Source of the DNA: SZUA-217 sp964194555
GTDB lineage: Bacteria; Actinomycetota; Acidimicrobiia; Spongiisociales; ZC4RG35
Length of the DNA: 58,599 bases
NCBI GenBank assembly: GCA_964194555.1
Contig: CAXMMT010000097.1
Location: forward strand, 1 to 58,599
Direction of reading: 5' to 3'
The notes beneath the pieces are model-generated. The model was given only the letters and a program-made list of their open reading frames with translations. It was not told where the DNA came from and ran no database searches. Positions within the stretch are counted from its first letter, which is position 1; every line of letters starts with the position of its first letter. Positions 1-7,622 of this stretch are shown piece after piece. The translations under genes and the position numbers were made by a program.

Positions 1-293
1 ATAGCGTCGACCTGGTCCAACGAAAGGTCACCAGTCGCAAACCGTTGAGACAACATGGGAAGATCCTGAAGTCTGCGGGCAACTGAAACCAGTTGTCGTG
101 CCGTCTGATGACGGATGAAGAATCTTGCCGACAACCAGTCCACCAGACTCCGGGAACCATCCGCCAGAAACTGTTGACGACGGTCAACCTCACCGACCAG
201 TTCACAAATCTGAGCTTGAGATGCAGACGTCAAACCGACGAAATGGGTCAACGTCTCGTCGATCTCGTCGTTGGTGATTCTCTCCCAATCCAT
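1..293 (-). CDS. DUF222 (13E12-type) HNH endonuclease family protein, 5' part only
   Basis: Read on the minus strand, an open frame runs from ATG at 293 off the left edge. It begins MDWERITNDEIDETLTHFVG and continues through helical sequence typical of the DUF222 N-terminus (ARFFIRHQTARQLVSVARRL, then LSLDQVDA at the edge). DUF222 proteins usually carry a C-terminal HNH nuclease domain, which would lie outside the window. An in-frame ATG at 305 is possible, but the promoter (TTGACT at 329-324, 17-bp spacer, TATGTT at 306-301) places transcription start at or next to ATG 293, which favours a leaderless start there. No lesion is visible in this part. The family is multicopy in many actinobacteria and its biological role is not settled. 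Confidence 0.7.
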   Translation of the reverse strand, partial: MDWERITNDEIDETLTHFVGLTSASQAQICELVGEVDRRQQFLADGSRSLVDWLSARFFIRHQTARQLVSVARRLQDLPMLSQRFATGDLSLDQVDA

Positions 294-300
294 ACCATCG

Positions 301-329
301 AACATACGTTCGATCAGAGACAAAGTCAA
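301..329 (-). promoter_or_regulatory. Sigma-70-like promoter of the left-edge DUF222 gene
   Basis: TTGACT (329-324) and TATGTT (306-301) are separated by exactly 17 bp. Seven bases later comes ATG at 293. This is the best-formed promoter in the window. Confidence 0.6.
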
Positions 330-390
330 GGAGGTTAACGCCAAAAACTGAGAAAATCCCGAAAAATATCTCTAGAAATAGTTGCGCTTC

Positions 391-1221
391 TCAATAGCCC
401 CACTTGTCGTGGATGTTTCCTCTGGGATCGAGGAGAAAGGCGGTATCTCCGCTGTTGTTCCACACTGCTCCGCTCTCACACCAGTAGATCTCTGCGAACG
501 ATGGCGACACGATGTCGATTCCACATCCGGTGAACACCCTCATCTTCGTCCCGACATCGAGCACCATCCCGCTCTCGAATCTGAATCGATGACTTGTTGA
601 CTCGTCTTTGAGCACCCACCCCGTCAGATCGGCGGCCGTGCTGCCCCGATTCTCGATGTCGACCCATTCTCCGTTGAGGTTGTCGTTGTCGTCTCGTGGC
701 GCGTCGTACTCGACATGGGTGATGATGAGGGTCTCCTCGCTGGCCTCACCACAGGTGTCCGCTGCCCAGAGTCCCAGGTCTTCGCGCTGTGCGTGCTCCT
801 GAGCTGTTGACAGAGTCTCTGACTCGGTGACGTTGGGCGGGAATTCATTTGCCAGCGCAAACCCATCGCGGACCATGACCTCATTGACGAAAGTGCCGTC
901 TGGCAGATAGATGTAGCGGAGGAGGCGCAGGTGGTCGTCCACATCGGCGACGTCGCCAACCAGAACGACTTCTTTTCCGTCTACCAGCTGTTCGAGGGCA
1001 GTTTTGGATTCGGGCCCCAAGCACTCGTCAATCTCCGGAGTGTTGATGCCGATGAGTCTCACACTCATGGCGGTCCCACCCGGGCGACTCACCCTGATCG
1101 TGTCGCCATCGGTTACGGAGAGGACGAGGGAGTCGTCTGCGAAGAAGACCGACGGAGGGTCATCGTCAACGAGGACAACTAAGAGAAGCGCCCCAAACAC
1201 AACCATCAGCGCAGCCAACAA
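391..1221 (-). CDS. Secreted or membrane-anchored thermonuclease (SNase) with C-terminal lamin-tail domain
   Basis: A hydrophobic N-terminal segment (residues 1-18) is followed by a staphylococcal-nuclease fold at about 30-165 and a lamin-tail-like beta domain at about 165-276 (EWVDIENRG, LTGWVLKDES). SNase catalytic positions are recognisable: Asp40 in VTDGDT, Arg55 in VRLIGINTPE, Glu63 in the same motif, and Arg99 in LRLLRYIYL. The position of S. aureus Asp40 is Asn60, a change also seen in some other bacterial SNases. The assigned start is TTG at 1221, but the frame stays open further upstream into the end of the preceding gene and adds basic residues (RGSRLVLLL), which would make a better signal anchor, so the true start is uncertain. 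The gene lies just downstream of a LapA-like gene, probably in the same transcript. Confidence 0.82.
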   Translation of the reverse strand: MLAALMVVFGALLLVVLVDDDPPSVFFADDSLVLSVTDGDTIRVSRPGGTAMSVRLIGINTPEIDECLGPESKTALEQLVDGKEVVLVGDVADVDDHLRLLRYIYLPDGTFVNEVMVRDGFALANEFPPNVTESETLSTAQEHAQREDLGLWAADTCGEASEETLIITHVEYDAPRDDNDNLNGEWVDIENRGSTAADLTGWVLKDESTSHRFRFESGMVLDVGTKMRVFTGCGIDIVSPSFAEIYWCESGAVWNNSGDTAFLLDPRGNIHDKWGY

Positions 1222-1241
1222 CAGGACGAGCCGCGAGCCTC

Positions 1242-1556
1242 TCAGTCGTCTCCCCTGAGTTGTCTCAGTTCGAGTTTCTCCGCCAGTCGCCTGCGGCGTC
1301 TCCTTCGGTAGAAGACCCCACCGAACGTTGCGAAGACCGCGGATGCCACGGCCGTCACCAGGATGACTATCGACAACGGGAAGTCACCGCTCATCCAGAG
1401 AAACTCGACGGCAACCGTCTCGGTGTTCTGCACGGCGAAGACGACAACGAGAATCAGCCCGACGGTGGCAATGATTCCACCCCAGGGAAGACCTACCGAG
1501 GCCTCCTCAGGTCGAGGAGGCTCTAGCTGCTCCTCGATCTCGTGGATCTCATCCAT
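1242..1556 (-). CDS. LapA-domain (DUF1049) small membrane protein
   Basis: A 104-residue protein with an acidic cytosolic N-terminus, two transmembrane helices (about 27-47 and 58-80) and a strongly basic tail beginning YRRRRRRRLAEK. This is the standard layout of LapA/DUF1049 proteins, including the FAVQNTETVAVEF stretch after helix 1. In E. coli the family acts in lipopolysaccharide assembly; in an actinobacterium that role is doubtful and function is unknown. It lies 10 bp after the stop of the upstream MFS gene on the same strand, suggesting one transcript of MFS, LapA-like and nuclease genes. Confidence 0.82.
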   Translation of the reverse strand: MDEIHEIEEQLEPPRPEEASVGLPWGGIIATVGLILVVVFAVQNTETVAVEFLWMSGDFPLSIVILVTAVASAVFATFGGVFYRRRRRRRLAEKLELRQLRGDD

Positions 1557-1566
1557 CTACACGAGC

Positions 1567-2904
1567 CTAAACGGTGTCCGTCAACGCCCAATCGTCCCGT
1601 GAGGTTCGCCCCTCCTCGACGTCGACTCGCATCAGCAGGATCAGCCCCACCACGAAGAAACCCAACAGCGCGAGAATCGCCGGACGGCCAGAACCGGTGA
1701 TACCGCTGACCAGGGCGAAGACAGTGGTGCCAAGGACCGCCGATGCTTTGGAGAAAACAGTGAAGAACCCGAAGAACTCGGCTGAGGACTCCTCGGGGAT
1801 CATGCTTCCGTAGAGGCTACGTGACAAGGCCTGAGACCCGCCGAGGACCAGACCAACGGCAGCACCAAGTGCATACAGGGGCGTCGCTTGTCCGGCCGGG
1901 AGCAGGAAACCCGCGATTGTGATGGCGATCCAGATGACCAGGCTGAGGGCGATCGCAGTTTTGGTGCCTATCTTCTCGGCGAGCCAACCAAAGAAGAGTG
2001 CCCCTCCGAAGGCGACGAACTGGACGATGAGGAATGTGATGACGATCTGGGTTGTGGCCAGCCCCAGCGTGTCGACTGCGTACGCCCCGGTCACCGCGAT
2101 GATGGTGTTGATCCCGTTGTTGTAGAGGAAGTAGGCCACCACGAAGAGCAGCAATGCTCGAAATTCTGCCAGCTTCTTGGTCGTCCTCCACGTGTCTCCA
2201 AAGCCGATACGCGCATAGGCGATCCATCGCGAGCGCTCGGCGAGCTCGGCAGGAAGAGGCCGGGGCTCCCCTTCGTCGGGTAACCGGCGCAAGGTCACGA
2301 CGCTGAACAGCAGCCACCAGACACCGGCTCCCGCGATCGAGATTCTCGACGCCGTGGCAACCGACATCCCGAGCGTTCCGGTGTCACTCAAGAAGATCAA
2401 GACGAAGGCAAGCACGAGGTAGAGGCCTCCACCGATGTATCCATATGCGAAGCCCTTCGACGACACTCGATCGATTGTCTCGTCGGTGGTGATGATCGGC
2501 AGGAAGCCGTCGTAGAAGACGTTGGCAGCAACGAAGCCGATCTGGGAGATCAATGCAGCGAACAGGAAGACAACCACGGCGCCATCAGGCACCAGAGGGA
2601 CAACAATCGTCGTGGCGGCGCCGATCACTGCGAAGGTACGAAGAAATCGCTTCTTGGCTGCCGCGTAGTCGGCGACGGTGCCGAGCACAGGCATCACCAG
2701 GAAGAGGATGAACGATCCAAAGCCGACCACCGCCGCCCACAGCGTCTCACCGGAATAACCGGCGAACCCCTCGTCGGGGACGATCGACGATGCGAAGAAC
2801 ACCGCGATGATCGCTCCGAACACCGTTATGTAGGCCGAGTTGGCCCAGTCGTACATTGCCCATCCGAAAATGGTGCGTGGGTCGTTCTTCTGGACTTCGC
2901 TCAC
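1567..2904 (-). CDS. UMF1/Atg22-like MFS transporter
   Basis: A polytopic membrane protein of about 445 residues with roughly 12 hydrophobic helices. The N-terminal signature FGWAMYDWANSAY is characteristic of the UMF1 (vacuole effluxer Atg22-like) branch of the major facilitator superfamily. Substrates of bacterial members are mostly unknown. The frame is open far upstream, but GTG at 2904 (protein starting MSEVQKNDP) is preferred: the upstream sequence has no membrane character, overlaps the divergent gene, and a TAACTT box (2918-2913) sits 8 nt before this GTG. It is transcribed away from the sugar dehydrogenase gene. Confidence 0.82.
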   Translation of the reverse strand: MSEVQKNDPRTIFGWAMYDWANSAYITVFGAIIAVFFASSIVPDEGFAGYSGETLWAAVVGFGSFILFLVMPVLGTVADYAAAKKRFLRTFAVIGAATTIVVPLVPDGAVVVFLFAALISQIGFVAANVFYDGFLPIITTDETIDRVSSKGFAYGYIGGGLYLVLAFVLIFLSDTGTLGMSVATASRISIAGAGVWWLLFSVVTLRRLPDEGEPRPLPAELAERSRWIAYARIGFGDTWRTTKKLAEFRALLLFVVAYFLYNNGINTIIAVTGAYAVDTLGLATTQIVITFLIVQFVAFGGALFFGWLAEKIGTKTAIALSLVIWIAITIAGFLLPAGQATPLYALGAAVGLVLGGSQALSRSLYGSMIPEESSAEFFGFFTVFSKASAVLGTTVFALVSGITGSGRPAILALLGFFVVGLILLMRVDVEEGRTSRDDWALTDTV

Positions 2905-2912
2905 GAAGACAC

Positions 2913-2928
2913 AAGTTAGGCATAACCT
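2913..2928. promoter_or_regulatory. Back-to-back divergent -10 boxes
   Basis: On the minus strand TAACTT (2918-2913) lies 8 nt before GTG 2904. On the plus strand TAACCT (2923-2928) lies 8 nt before ATG 2937. The two boxes are only 4 bp apart, so each promoter's -35 region falls in the first codons of the opposite gene and the two promoters probably compete. Confidence 0.45.
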
Positions 2929-2936
2929 GGGTGCGC

Positions 2937-4136
2937 ATGCGGCGGACAGCGGTGGTTCTATTGGCTGTGGTTGCCGCCTGCTCGGCCCAACAGGAGCTGG
3001 CGCCATCGACACCCGTCAGCCCTTCGACGACGGACTCCACTCCGCTGCCAACGACGGCGCCGACCACCACCACGACTCTGCTCGCGACGACGACGACGAG
3101 TCAGACAACCACGACTACAAACCTTCATCCGCTCCAGTCGCTTGCCTACGAGAAGGTCGCTGATCTGCCGTTCCCGGTTCAGCTGACCTCAATCCCCGGG
3201 AGCGCTGTCTCCTATGTCGCCACCAAGGACGGGAGAATCTGGATCTACGACGGTGTCGCCATCGGTGACGACACCGTGTTGGACCTCACCGAGCGGGTGC
3301 TCAACGAGGGGGAGCGTGGACTGTTATCCATCGTGATTCACCCGGAGGATCCACACAGGCTCTTCGCCCACTACACGGCGAACAACGGTGACACCGTGGT
3401 TTCCGAGTTTGCTCTCATCGAAGCAGAGGTGGGCGACCCGGACTCGGAGCGTGTTCTGTTGCGTCTCAGCCAACCTGCCGCAAACCACAACGGGGGAATG
3501 ATCCAGTTCGGCCCCGACGGGATCCTCTATGTGGGTTTGGGTGACGGTGGCGGCGCCAACGACCGTTTCAACAACGCACAGAATCTGGACACCCTCCTCG
3601 GCGGGATCGTCTCGATCTCGGTGGACGGTGACTCCGATCCCATCCTGTTCAACTCGGGTCTGCGCAATCCTTGGCGTTTCTGGATCGATGACGACGTCAT
3701 CTACATCGCTGACGTCGGTCAGGGCGCTTACGAGGAGGTTTCGGTTGTCCGTCTGGCGCCAGAGATCAACTTCGGCTGGCCGATCACGGAAGGTTTGCAT
3801 TGTTTTCGACCACCCTTGGGATGTGACACCGCCGGTTTGACCCTTCCACTGGTCGAGGTGCCTCACAGTGACGCCGGCACCTGTTCGATCACCGGCGGGG
3901 TGGTCTACCGGGGAGCGGCGATCCCGGAGCTGACAGGCGTCTACTTCTATTCGGATTACTGCGGTGGATACCTGCGCAGCTTCCGTTTCGAAGAAGCTGG
4001 GGTAACCGACGAGACCGATTGGACTGAACTGGTCGGCGTGCCCGGACGGGTCGTCGGGTTTGGGGTCGACGGTGAAGGCGAGATGTATGTGCTGACGACC
4101 AACAGTCTTCTGGCAATGGTGGTGGTGCGAGGCTGA
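2937..4136 (+). CDS. PQQ-dependent sugar dehydrogenase (glucose/sorbosone dehydrogenase family) lipoprotein
   Basis: An N-terminal lipoprotein signal (MRRTAVVLLAVVAAC) is followed by a threonine-rich low-complexity linker to about residue 65. A six-bladed propeller of the glucose/sorbosone dehydrogenase family follows. The family's catalytic-His motif is visible as NHNGGMIQFGPDGILYVG, followed by LGDGGG and GLRNPWRFW. Relatives oxidise aldose sugars with PQQ at the cell surface; the physiological sugar here cannot be read from sequence. ATG 2937 is chosen over GTG 2931 because of the -10 box spacing. The gene shares a very compact promoter region with the divergent MFS gene. Confidence 0.85.
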   Translation: MRRTAVVLLAVVAACSAQQELAPSTPVSPSTTDSTPLPTTAPTTTTTLLATTTTSQTTTTTNLHPLQSLAYEKVADLPFPVQLTSIPGSAVSYVATKDGRIWIYDGVAIGDDTVLDLTERVLNEGERGLLSIVIHPEDPHRLFAHYTANNGDTVVSEFALIEAEVGDPDSERVLLRLSQPAANHNGGMIQFGPDGILYVGLGDGGGANDRFNNAQNLDTLLGGIVSISVDGDSDPILFNSGLRNPWRFWIDDDVIYIADVGQGAYEEVSVVRLAPEINFGWPITEGLHCFRPPLGCDTAGLTLPLVEVPHSDAGTCSITGGVVYRGAAIPELTGVYFYSDYCGGYLRSFRFEEAGVTDETDWTELVGVPGRVVGFGVDGEGEMYVLTTNSLLAMVVVRG

Positions 4137-4146
4137 TCCTCCCGGA

Positions 4147-4152
4147 TAGGCT
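4147..4152 (+). promoter_or_regulatory. TAGGCT box, leaderless-type promoter of HIT gene
   Basis: TAGGCT ends 7 nt before GTG 4160. No ribosome binding site precedes the start, consistent with a leaderless mRNA. Confidence 0.4.
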
Positions 4153-4159
4153 CCATCTC

Positions 4160-4579
4160 GTGGCAACCATCTTCACCAAGATCATCGATGGGGAGATTCC
4201 TGGCACTTTTGTCTGGCGTGACGACCGCTGTGTCGCTTTCATGTCGATAAATCCGCTTCGACCGGGTCACACCCTGGTGGTGCCCAGACTGGAAGTGGAT
4301 CTCTGGACCGATTGCCCATCCGATCTCAGGGACCATCTGTTCGAGGTTTCCCAGACGATCTCCATTGCAATACAACAGGTGTTTTCACCCGCACGGGTCG
4401 GTCTGATGATCGCCGGGTTGGAGGTGCCCCATCTCCATATCCACCTCGTCCCCATCGACGGTGTTCACGATCTCGACTTTGCCAATGCCGCGGTATCAGT
4501 CGAACGCGAGGAGCTGGAAAGGTCTGCCTCTTCGATTCGGTCGGCGGTGGCAAACCAAGGAGCGCGGGGAGTCTCCTAA
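4160..4579 (+). CDS. HIT family nucleotide hydrolase/transferase
   Basis: A 139-residue protein with the histidine-triad motif HLHIHLVP near residue 95 and the conserved N-terminal IFTKIIDGEIPG and RPGHTLVVP segments. HIT proteins hydrolyse or transfer nucleotidyl groups, for example AMP-lysine or Ap4A type substrates, in the cytosol. The start is GTG 4160. The stop abuts the GTG start of the next gene, so the two are probably cotranscribed, though no functional link is evident. Confidence 0.9.
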   Translation: MATIFTKIIDGEIPGTFVWRDDRCVAFMSINPLRPGHTLVVPRLEVDLWTDCPSDLRDHLFEVSQTISIAIQQVFSPARVGLMIAGLEVPHLHIHLVPIDGVHDLDFANAAVSVEREELERSASSIRSAVANQGARGVS

Positions 4580-5410
4580 GTGGGGATTCTCCTTGGCGGC
4601 CTCACCTCTCTCTTCTACGGCTTTGGCGATTTCCTAGGGGGCGAGGGGGCAAAGCGGGCGCCGGCGGCTGCGATCGTCCTGTGGGCTGGTGTCGTTTCCT
4701 TCCCACTGGTCTCGGTGATTGCCCTTGTCAACGGTGGCTCGGCATCGGGTGCCGATTTCGCCATTGGTGCGGCGGCCGGCACCGCGGGAGCCTTGGGGTT
4801 GGTGTTCCTTTTCGCAGGGCTGGGGAAAGGGCACGCTGCTGCGGTTGCTCCCGCGGCTGGTTCGGTTGCGGCGATTCTGCCGGTGGTTGCCGCGGTGGCG
4901 ACCGGAGAACGCCCTTCGACCCTTGCATGGCTGGGTGTGGGGCTGGCGATTCCTGCAATCGTCCTCAGCTCCTGGGTCGCCGATCCGGGAAATCTCCCCT
5001 GGGGAGGGGTTGGTTTCGGTGTCATCGCCGGCCTTGGTTTTGGCGGCTATCTGGTGATCATCGATCGAACGAGTGCTGGTTCGGAGTTGCTCCCCCTGAT
5101 AACGGCGCGCGCCGCGACCATGGTGGTGGTCCTTGCCCTGGCGGCTATCGGCACGTGGAAAGTGACTGGGTTTGCTCAGGTGCCGCGCGGCATCGTGATC
5201 GGAAGCGGGCTCCTCGATGTTGCCGGGAATATCGCACTTCTGGCGGGGCTTCGTGTTGGGCCGCTGGCCCTCGTCGCGGTGTCTTCTGCTTTCTACCCCG
5301 TGGTGACGGTGGTTCTGGCAAGGGTCGTCAACCAGGAGCACCTTCGAGGTCGGCAGGTGTTCGGGATTGTGATGACATTGGTTGCCCTGGCTGCGATAGC
5401 TCTCGGGTGA
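4580..5410 (+). CDS. EamA/DMT-family transporter
   Basis: A 276-residue, very hydrophobic protein of about ten helices arranged as two EamA repeats, typical of drug/metabolite transporter exporters (GLTSLFYGFGDFLGGEGAK at the N-terminus; a second repeat starting near GVGFGVIAGLGFGGYLVI). The substrate is unknown. The GTG start directly follows the TAA of the HIT gene. Five bases separate its stop from the convergent DUF606 gene. Confidence 0.83.
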   Translation: MGILLGGLTSLFYGFGDFLGGEGAKRAPAAAIVLWAGVVSFPLVSVIALVNGGSASGADFAIGAAAGTAGALGLVFLFAGLGKGHAAAVAPAAGSVAAILPVVAAVATGERPSTLAWLGVGLAIPAIVLSSWVADPGNLPWGGVGFGVIAGLGFGGYLVIIDRTSAGSELLPLITARAATMVVVLALAAIGTWKVTGFAQVPRGIVIGSGLLDVAGNIALLAGLRVGPLALVAVSSAFYPVVTVVLARVVNQEHLRGRQVFGIVMTLVALAAIALG

Positions 5411-5415
5411 ACCCC

Positions 5416-5853
5416 TCAGCTTCCGCCGACCACCAGCCAGGTGCCGAAGATGACGAAGGTCACTCCGGCCAGTCGTCTCGGGTCGAGAGTGTTGGCTTCG
5501 GCAAACAAACCGAGATGGTCGATGACGGCCGCCAGAATCAGGGTTGCCCCGGTGAACAGGGTGAGTCCAGAGCCGAGTCCGAGTCGGGACACGGTGATTC
5601 CCAGGGACGCCACCACAACCAGACCCATCAGACCGGCCGTGAATGCCCACCATGGAACCTCCCGGAGATCGGAGAGGCGGGCGCCGCCCATCGCCAGCAT
5701 CAGCAGCCCTACTGCCAGGCCGCCACCGGCATAGGTGACGAATGTGGAGACGAGAGTTCCCGCCCTGTCTTCCATGATGCCGAGTGACTGCGACTGGAGT
5801 GCACCGGCGAGACCTCCGGCAATACCAACCAGAATGACGAAAAGCATGCTCAT
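5416..5853 (-). CDS. DUF606/YdcZ-type small membrane transporter
   Basis: About 145 residues with five hydrophobic helices. Sequence features such as GIAGGLAGALQSQSLG, PWWAFTAGLMG and ITVSRLGLGSGLTLFTGATLILAAVIDHLGLF match the DMT-superfamily DUF606 (YdcZ) family. The likely start is ATG 5853 (or ATG 5847). An in-frame ATG at 5874 adds seven non-hydrophobic residues. The gene is divergent from the herA operon. Confidence 0.8.
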   Translation of the reverse strand: MSMLFVILVGIAGGLAGALQSQSLGIMEDRAGTLVSTFVTYAGGGLAVGLLMLAMGGARLSDLREVPWWAFTAGLMGLVVVASLGITVSRLGLGSGLTLFTGATLILAAVIDHLGLFAEANTLDPRRLAGVTFVIFGTWLVVGGS

Positions 5854-5932
5854 TTGGTGAGCATCTTGGCTCATGGGGGGTTTTCAGTCGCGGATCCTCG
5901 CGCTGCAGCCCAAATCTGTCATGGAGGACGTT

Positions 5933-5938
5933 TACTCT
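5933..5938 (+). promoter_or_regulatory. TACTCT box before the herA operon
   Basis: TACTCT ends 8 nt before ATG 5947 (5 nt before GTG 5944). A GGAGG at 5923-5927 is too far from either start to be a ribosome binding site, so a leaderless start is more likely. Confidence 0.35.
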
Positions 5939-5946
5939 CGGCGGTG

Positions 5947-7617
5947 ATGGAGAAGATGGCTGGAAGGGTCCTCGGGACCAAGGATGCGACACCTCTCGAG
6001 TTCTGGGTGGGGGTGGCCGCCGGCGAGTTCATCCAACTCGATGATGTCGTGGCACTGGAGCGTGTCCTGCCTGACGGTGAGGTCGTGCGGATGTACGGCA
6101 CCGTGGGTCAGGTGGTGGCCCGTCACGAAGGCGCTCGGTTCGACTCCGATGTGTTCTTGATCGAGGACGGCATTCTTCCTGCTGAGGTCTCCGAGGCCGC
6201 TCACGTCACTGCGACACGGTTCGAGCCGGAGGTCTTCGTGCCACCCAGACCCGGTCAGCCGGTGCGCATCGCCGAAGGTGAGGAGCGCGAGCGCGCCCTG
6301 TTCTTCGACCAGATGGAGCGCAGGTTCCCGGTGGGGGCGGCTCGAAATGGTGAACCTCTCTGGGTCAACCTCGAGTTTCTCAACGGGGAGCGTGGCGCCC
6401 ACGTCAACATCTCGGGGATATCGGGCGTGGCAACCAAGACGAGCTATGCGACCTTCCTGTTGCACTCACTGTTCACCTCGGGGGTGTTGGGCAAGGCCGC
6501 CGTCAATACCAAGGCCCTGGTCTTCAATGTCAAGGGTGAGGACCTGCTTCACCTCGACCGGGTCAACTCCCGTCTCGACGATGAAGCCCGTGTCCGCTAC
6601 ACCAACCTCGAGCTTCCGTCGACTCCCTTCGAGTCGGTCGCCAGCTTCGCCCCGCCTCGTCTCGACGACCCGAAGGCAACCGCCGACGTCGCCTCACGCT
6701 CCGATGTCACCTCGTTCTTCTGGAGTATCCACGACTTCTGCTCCCAGGATCTCCTGCCCTTCCTGTTCGCGGACGCCGAGGATGATCGTGCCCAGTACAC
6801 CACCGTGGTCTACAACGTCATGGCGCAGCTTCGACGCGCCGAGCCGGATGACAGCGGTGCAGCGGTCATCGACGGCGTGGCAGTGCGGACCTTCAGAGAG
6901 CTGGCCGATCTCATCACAGATCGGGTCCAGTCCGAAGACCATCGCCATCAGTGGGCCGGTCCGGCCATGGGGACAGGAACGATCAACGCCTTTGTTCGCC
7001 GACTGCAAGGGTCGGTGCGTCATCTGGGCAGGCTGATCCGATCCGATGTCCCCGACCCGCATCGTCATCGCATCGAATTCGATCAGAGCCAGGTCACCGT
7101 GGTCGACCTGCACAACCTGAACGATCGAGCCAAACGATTTGTCGTCGGTGTCACCCTGAGGAGGGCCTTCGATGAGAAGGAAAGGGCCGGTCAAAGCGAA
7201 GAGCTCCTCCTGGTGGTGCTTGACGAATTGAACAAGTACGCGCCACGGGAGGGAACCAGTCCGATCAAGGAGATCCTTCTCGATATCGCGGAGAGAGGCC
7301 GGTCATTGGGCGTGATCCTGATCGGAGCCCAGCAGACGGCTTCCGAAGTGGAGAGAAGGATCATCGCCAACTCTTCGATACGCGTCGTGGGTCGCCTCGA
7401 CTCGGCGGAGGCAGCGAGAGAGGAATACGGATTCCTCCCGACGGTTCATCGTCAACGCGCCACGATCCTCAAGCCGGGAACGATGATCCTCACCCAACCC
7501 CAGTTGCCGGTGCCACTGGTTCTCGAGTTCCCGTTTCCAGCATGGGCGACGCGTGCCTCTGAAGCGGTTGCAGTGCTCAGCGATGCCGGGCCTGACGACC
7601 CGTTCGAGGACCTGTAG
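5947..7617 (+). CDS. herA: HerA-type hexameric DNA translocase ATPase
   Basis: The protein is 556 residues from ATG 5947. Residues 1-105 form a HAS-barrel-like beta domain (VGVAAGEFIQLDDVV). The RecA-like core follows, with the P-loop region at about 157-166 (GISGVATKTS), the Walker B region VVLDELNKYAP at about 423-433, and the C-terminal HerA features GRSLGVILIGAQQTASEV and IANSSIRVVGRLDS. In archaea HerA is a hexameric translocase that pairs with the nuclease NurA in DNA end resection with Mre11-Rad50. Here it is the first gene of a co-directional set with sbcD, sbcC and nurA, which supports that role. The P-loop is atypical (ATKT in place of the usual GK[ST]). The frame is open 93 bp upstream, but that stretch overlaps the divergent promoter region. 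Confidence 0.85.
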   Translation: MEKMAGRVLGTKDATPLEFWVGVAAGEFIQLDDVVALERVLPDGEVVRMYGTVGQVVARHEGARFDSDVFLIEDGILPAEVSEAAHVTATRFEPEVFVPPRPGQPVRIAEGEERERALFFDQMERRFPVGAARNGEPLWVNLEFLNGERGAHVNISGISGVATKTSYATFLLHSLFTSGVLGKAAVNTKALVFNVKGEDLLHLDRVNSRLDDEARVRYTNLELPSTPFESVASFAPPRLDDPKATADVASRSDVTSFFWSIHDFCSQDLLPFLFADAEDDRAQYTTVVYNVMAQLRRAEPDDSGAAVIDGVAVRTFRELADLITDRVQSEDHRHQWAGPAMGTGTINAFVRRLQGSVRHLGRLIRSDVPDPHRHRIEFDQSQVTVVDLHNLNDRAKRFVVGVTLRRAFDEKERAGQSEELLLVVLDELNKYAPREGTSPIKEILLDIAERGRSLGVILIGAQQTASEVERRIIANSSIRVVGRLDSAEAAREEYGFLPTVHRQRATILKPGTMILTQPQLPVPLVLEFPFPAWATRASEAVAVLSDAGPDDPFEDL

Positions 7618-7622
7618 GTCTC

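Noticed and set aside
4312..5992. Long open frames overlapping the HIT and EamA genes (491 residues on plus, 452 on minus)
   Set aside because: Composition is Arg/Gly/Pro/His-rich without motifs, and both are frame shadows of well-supported genes in GC-rich DNA.
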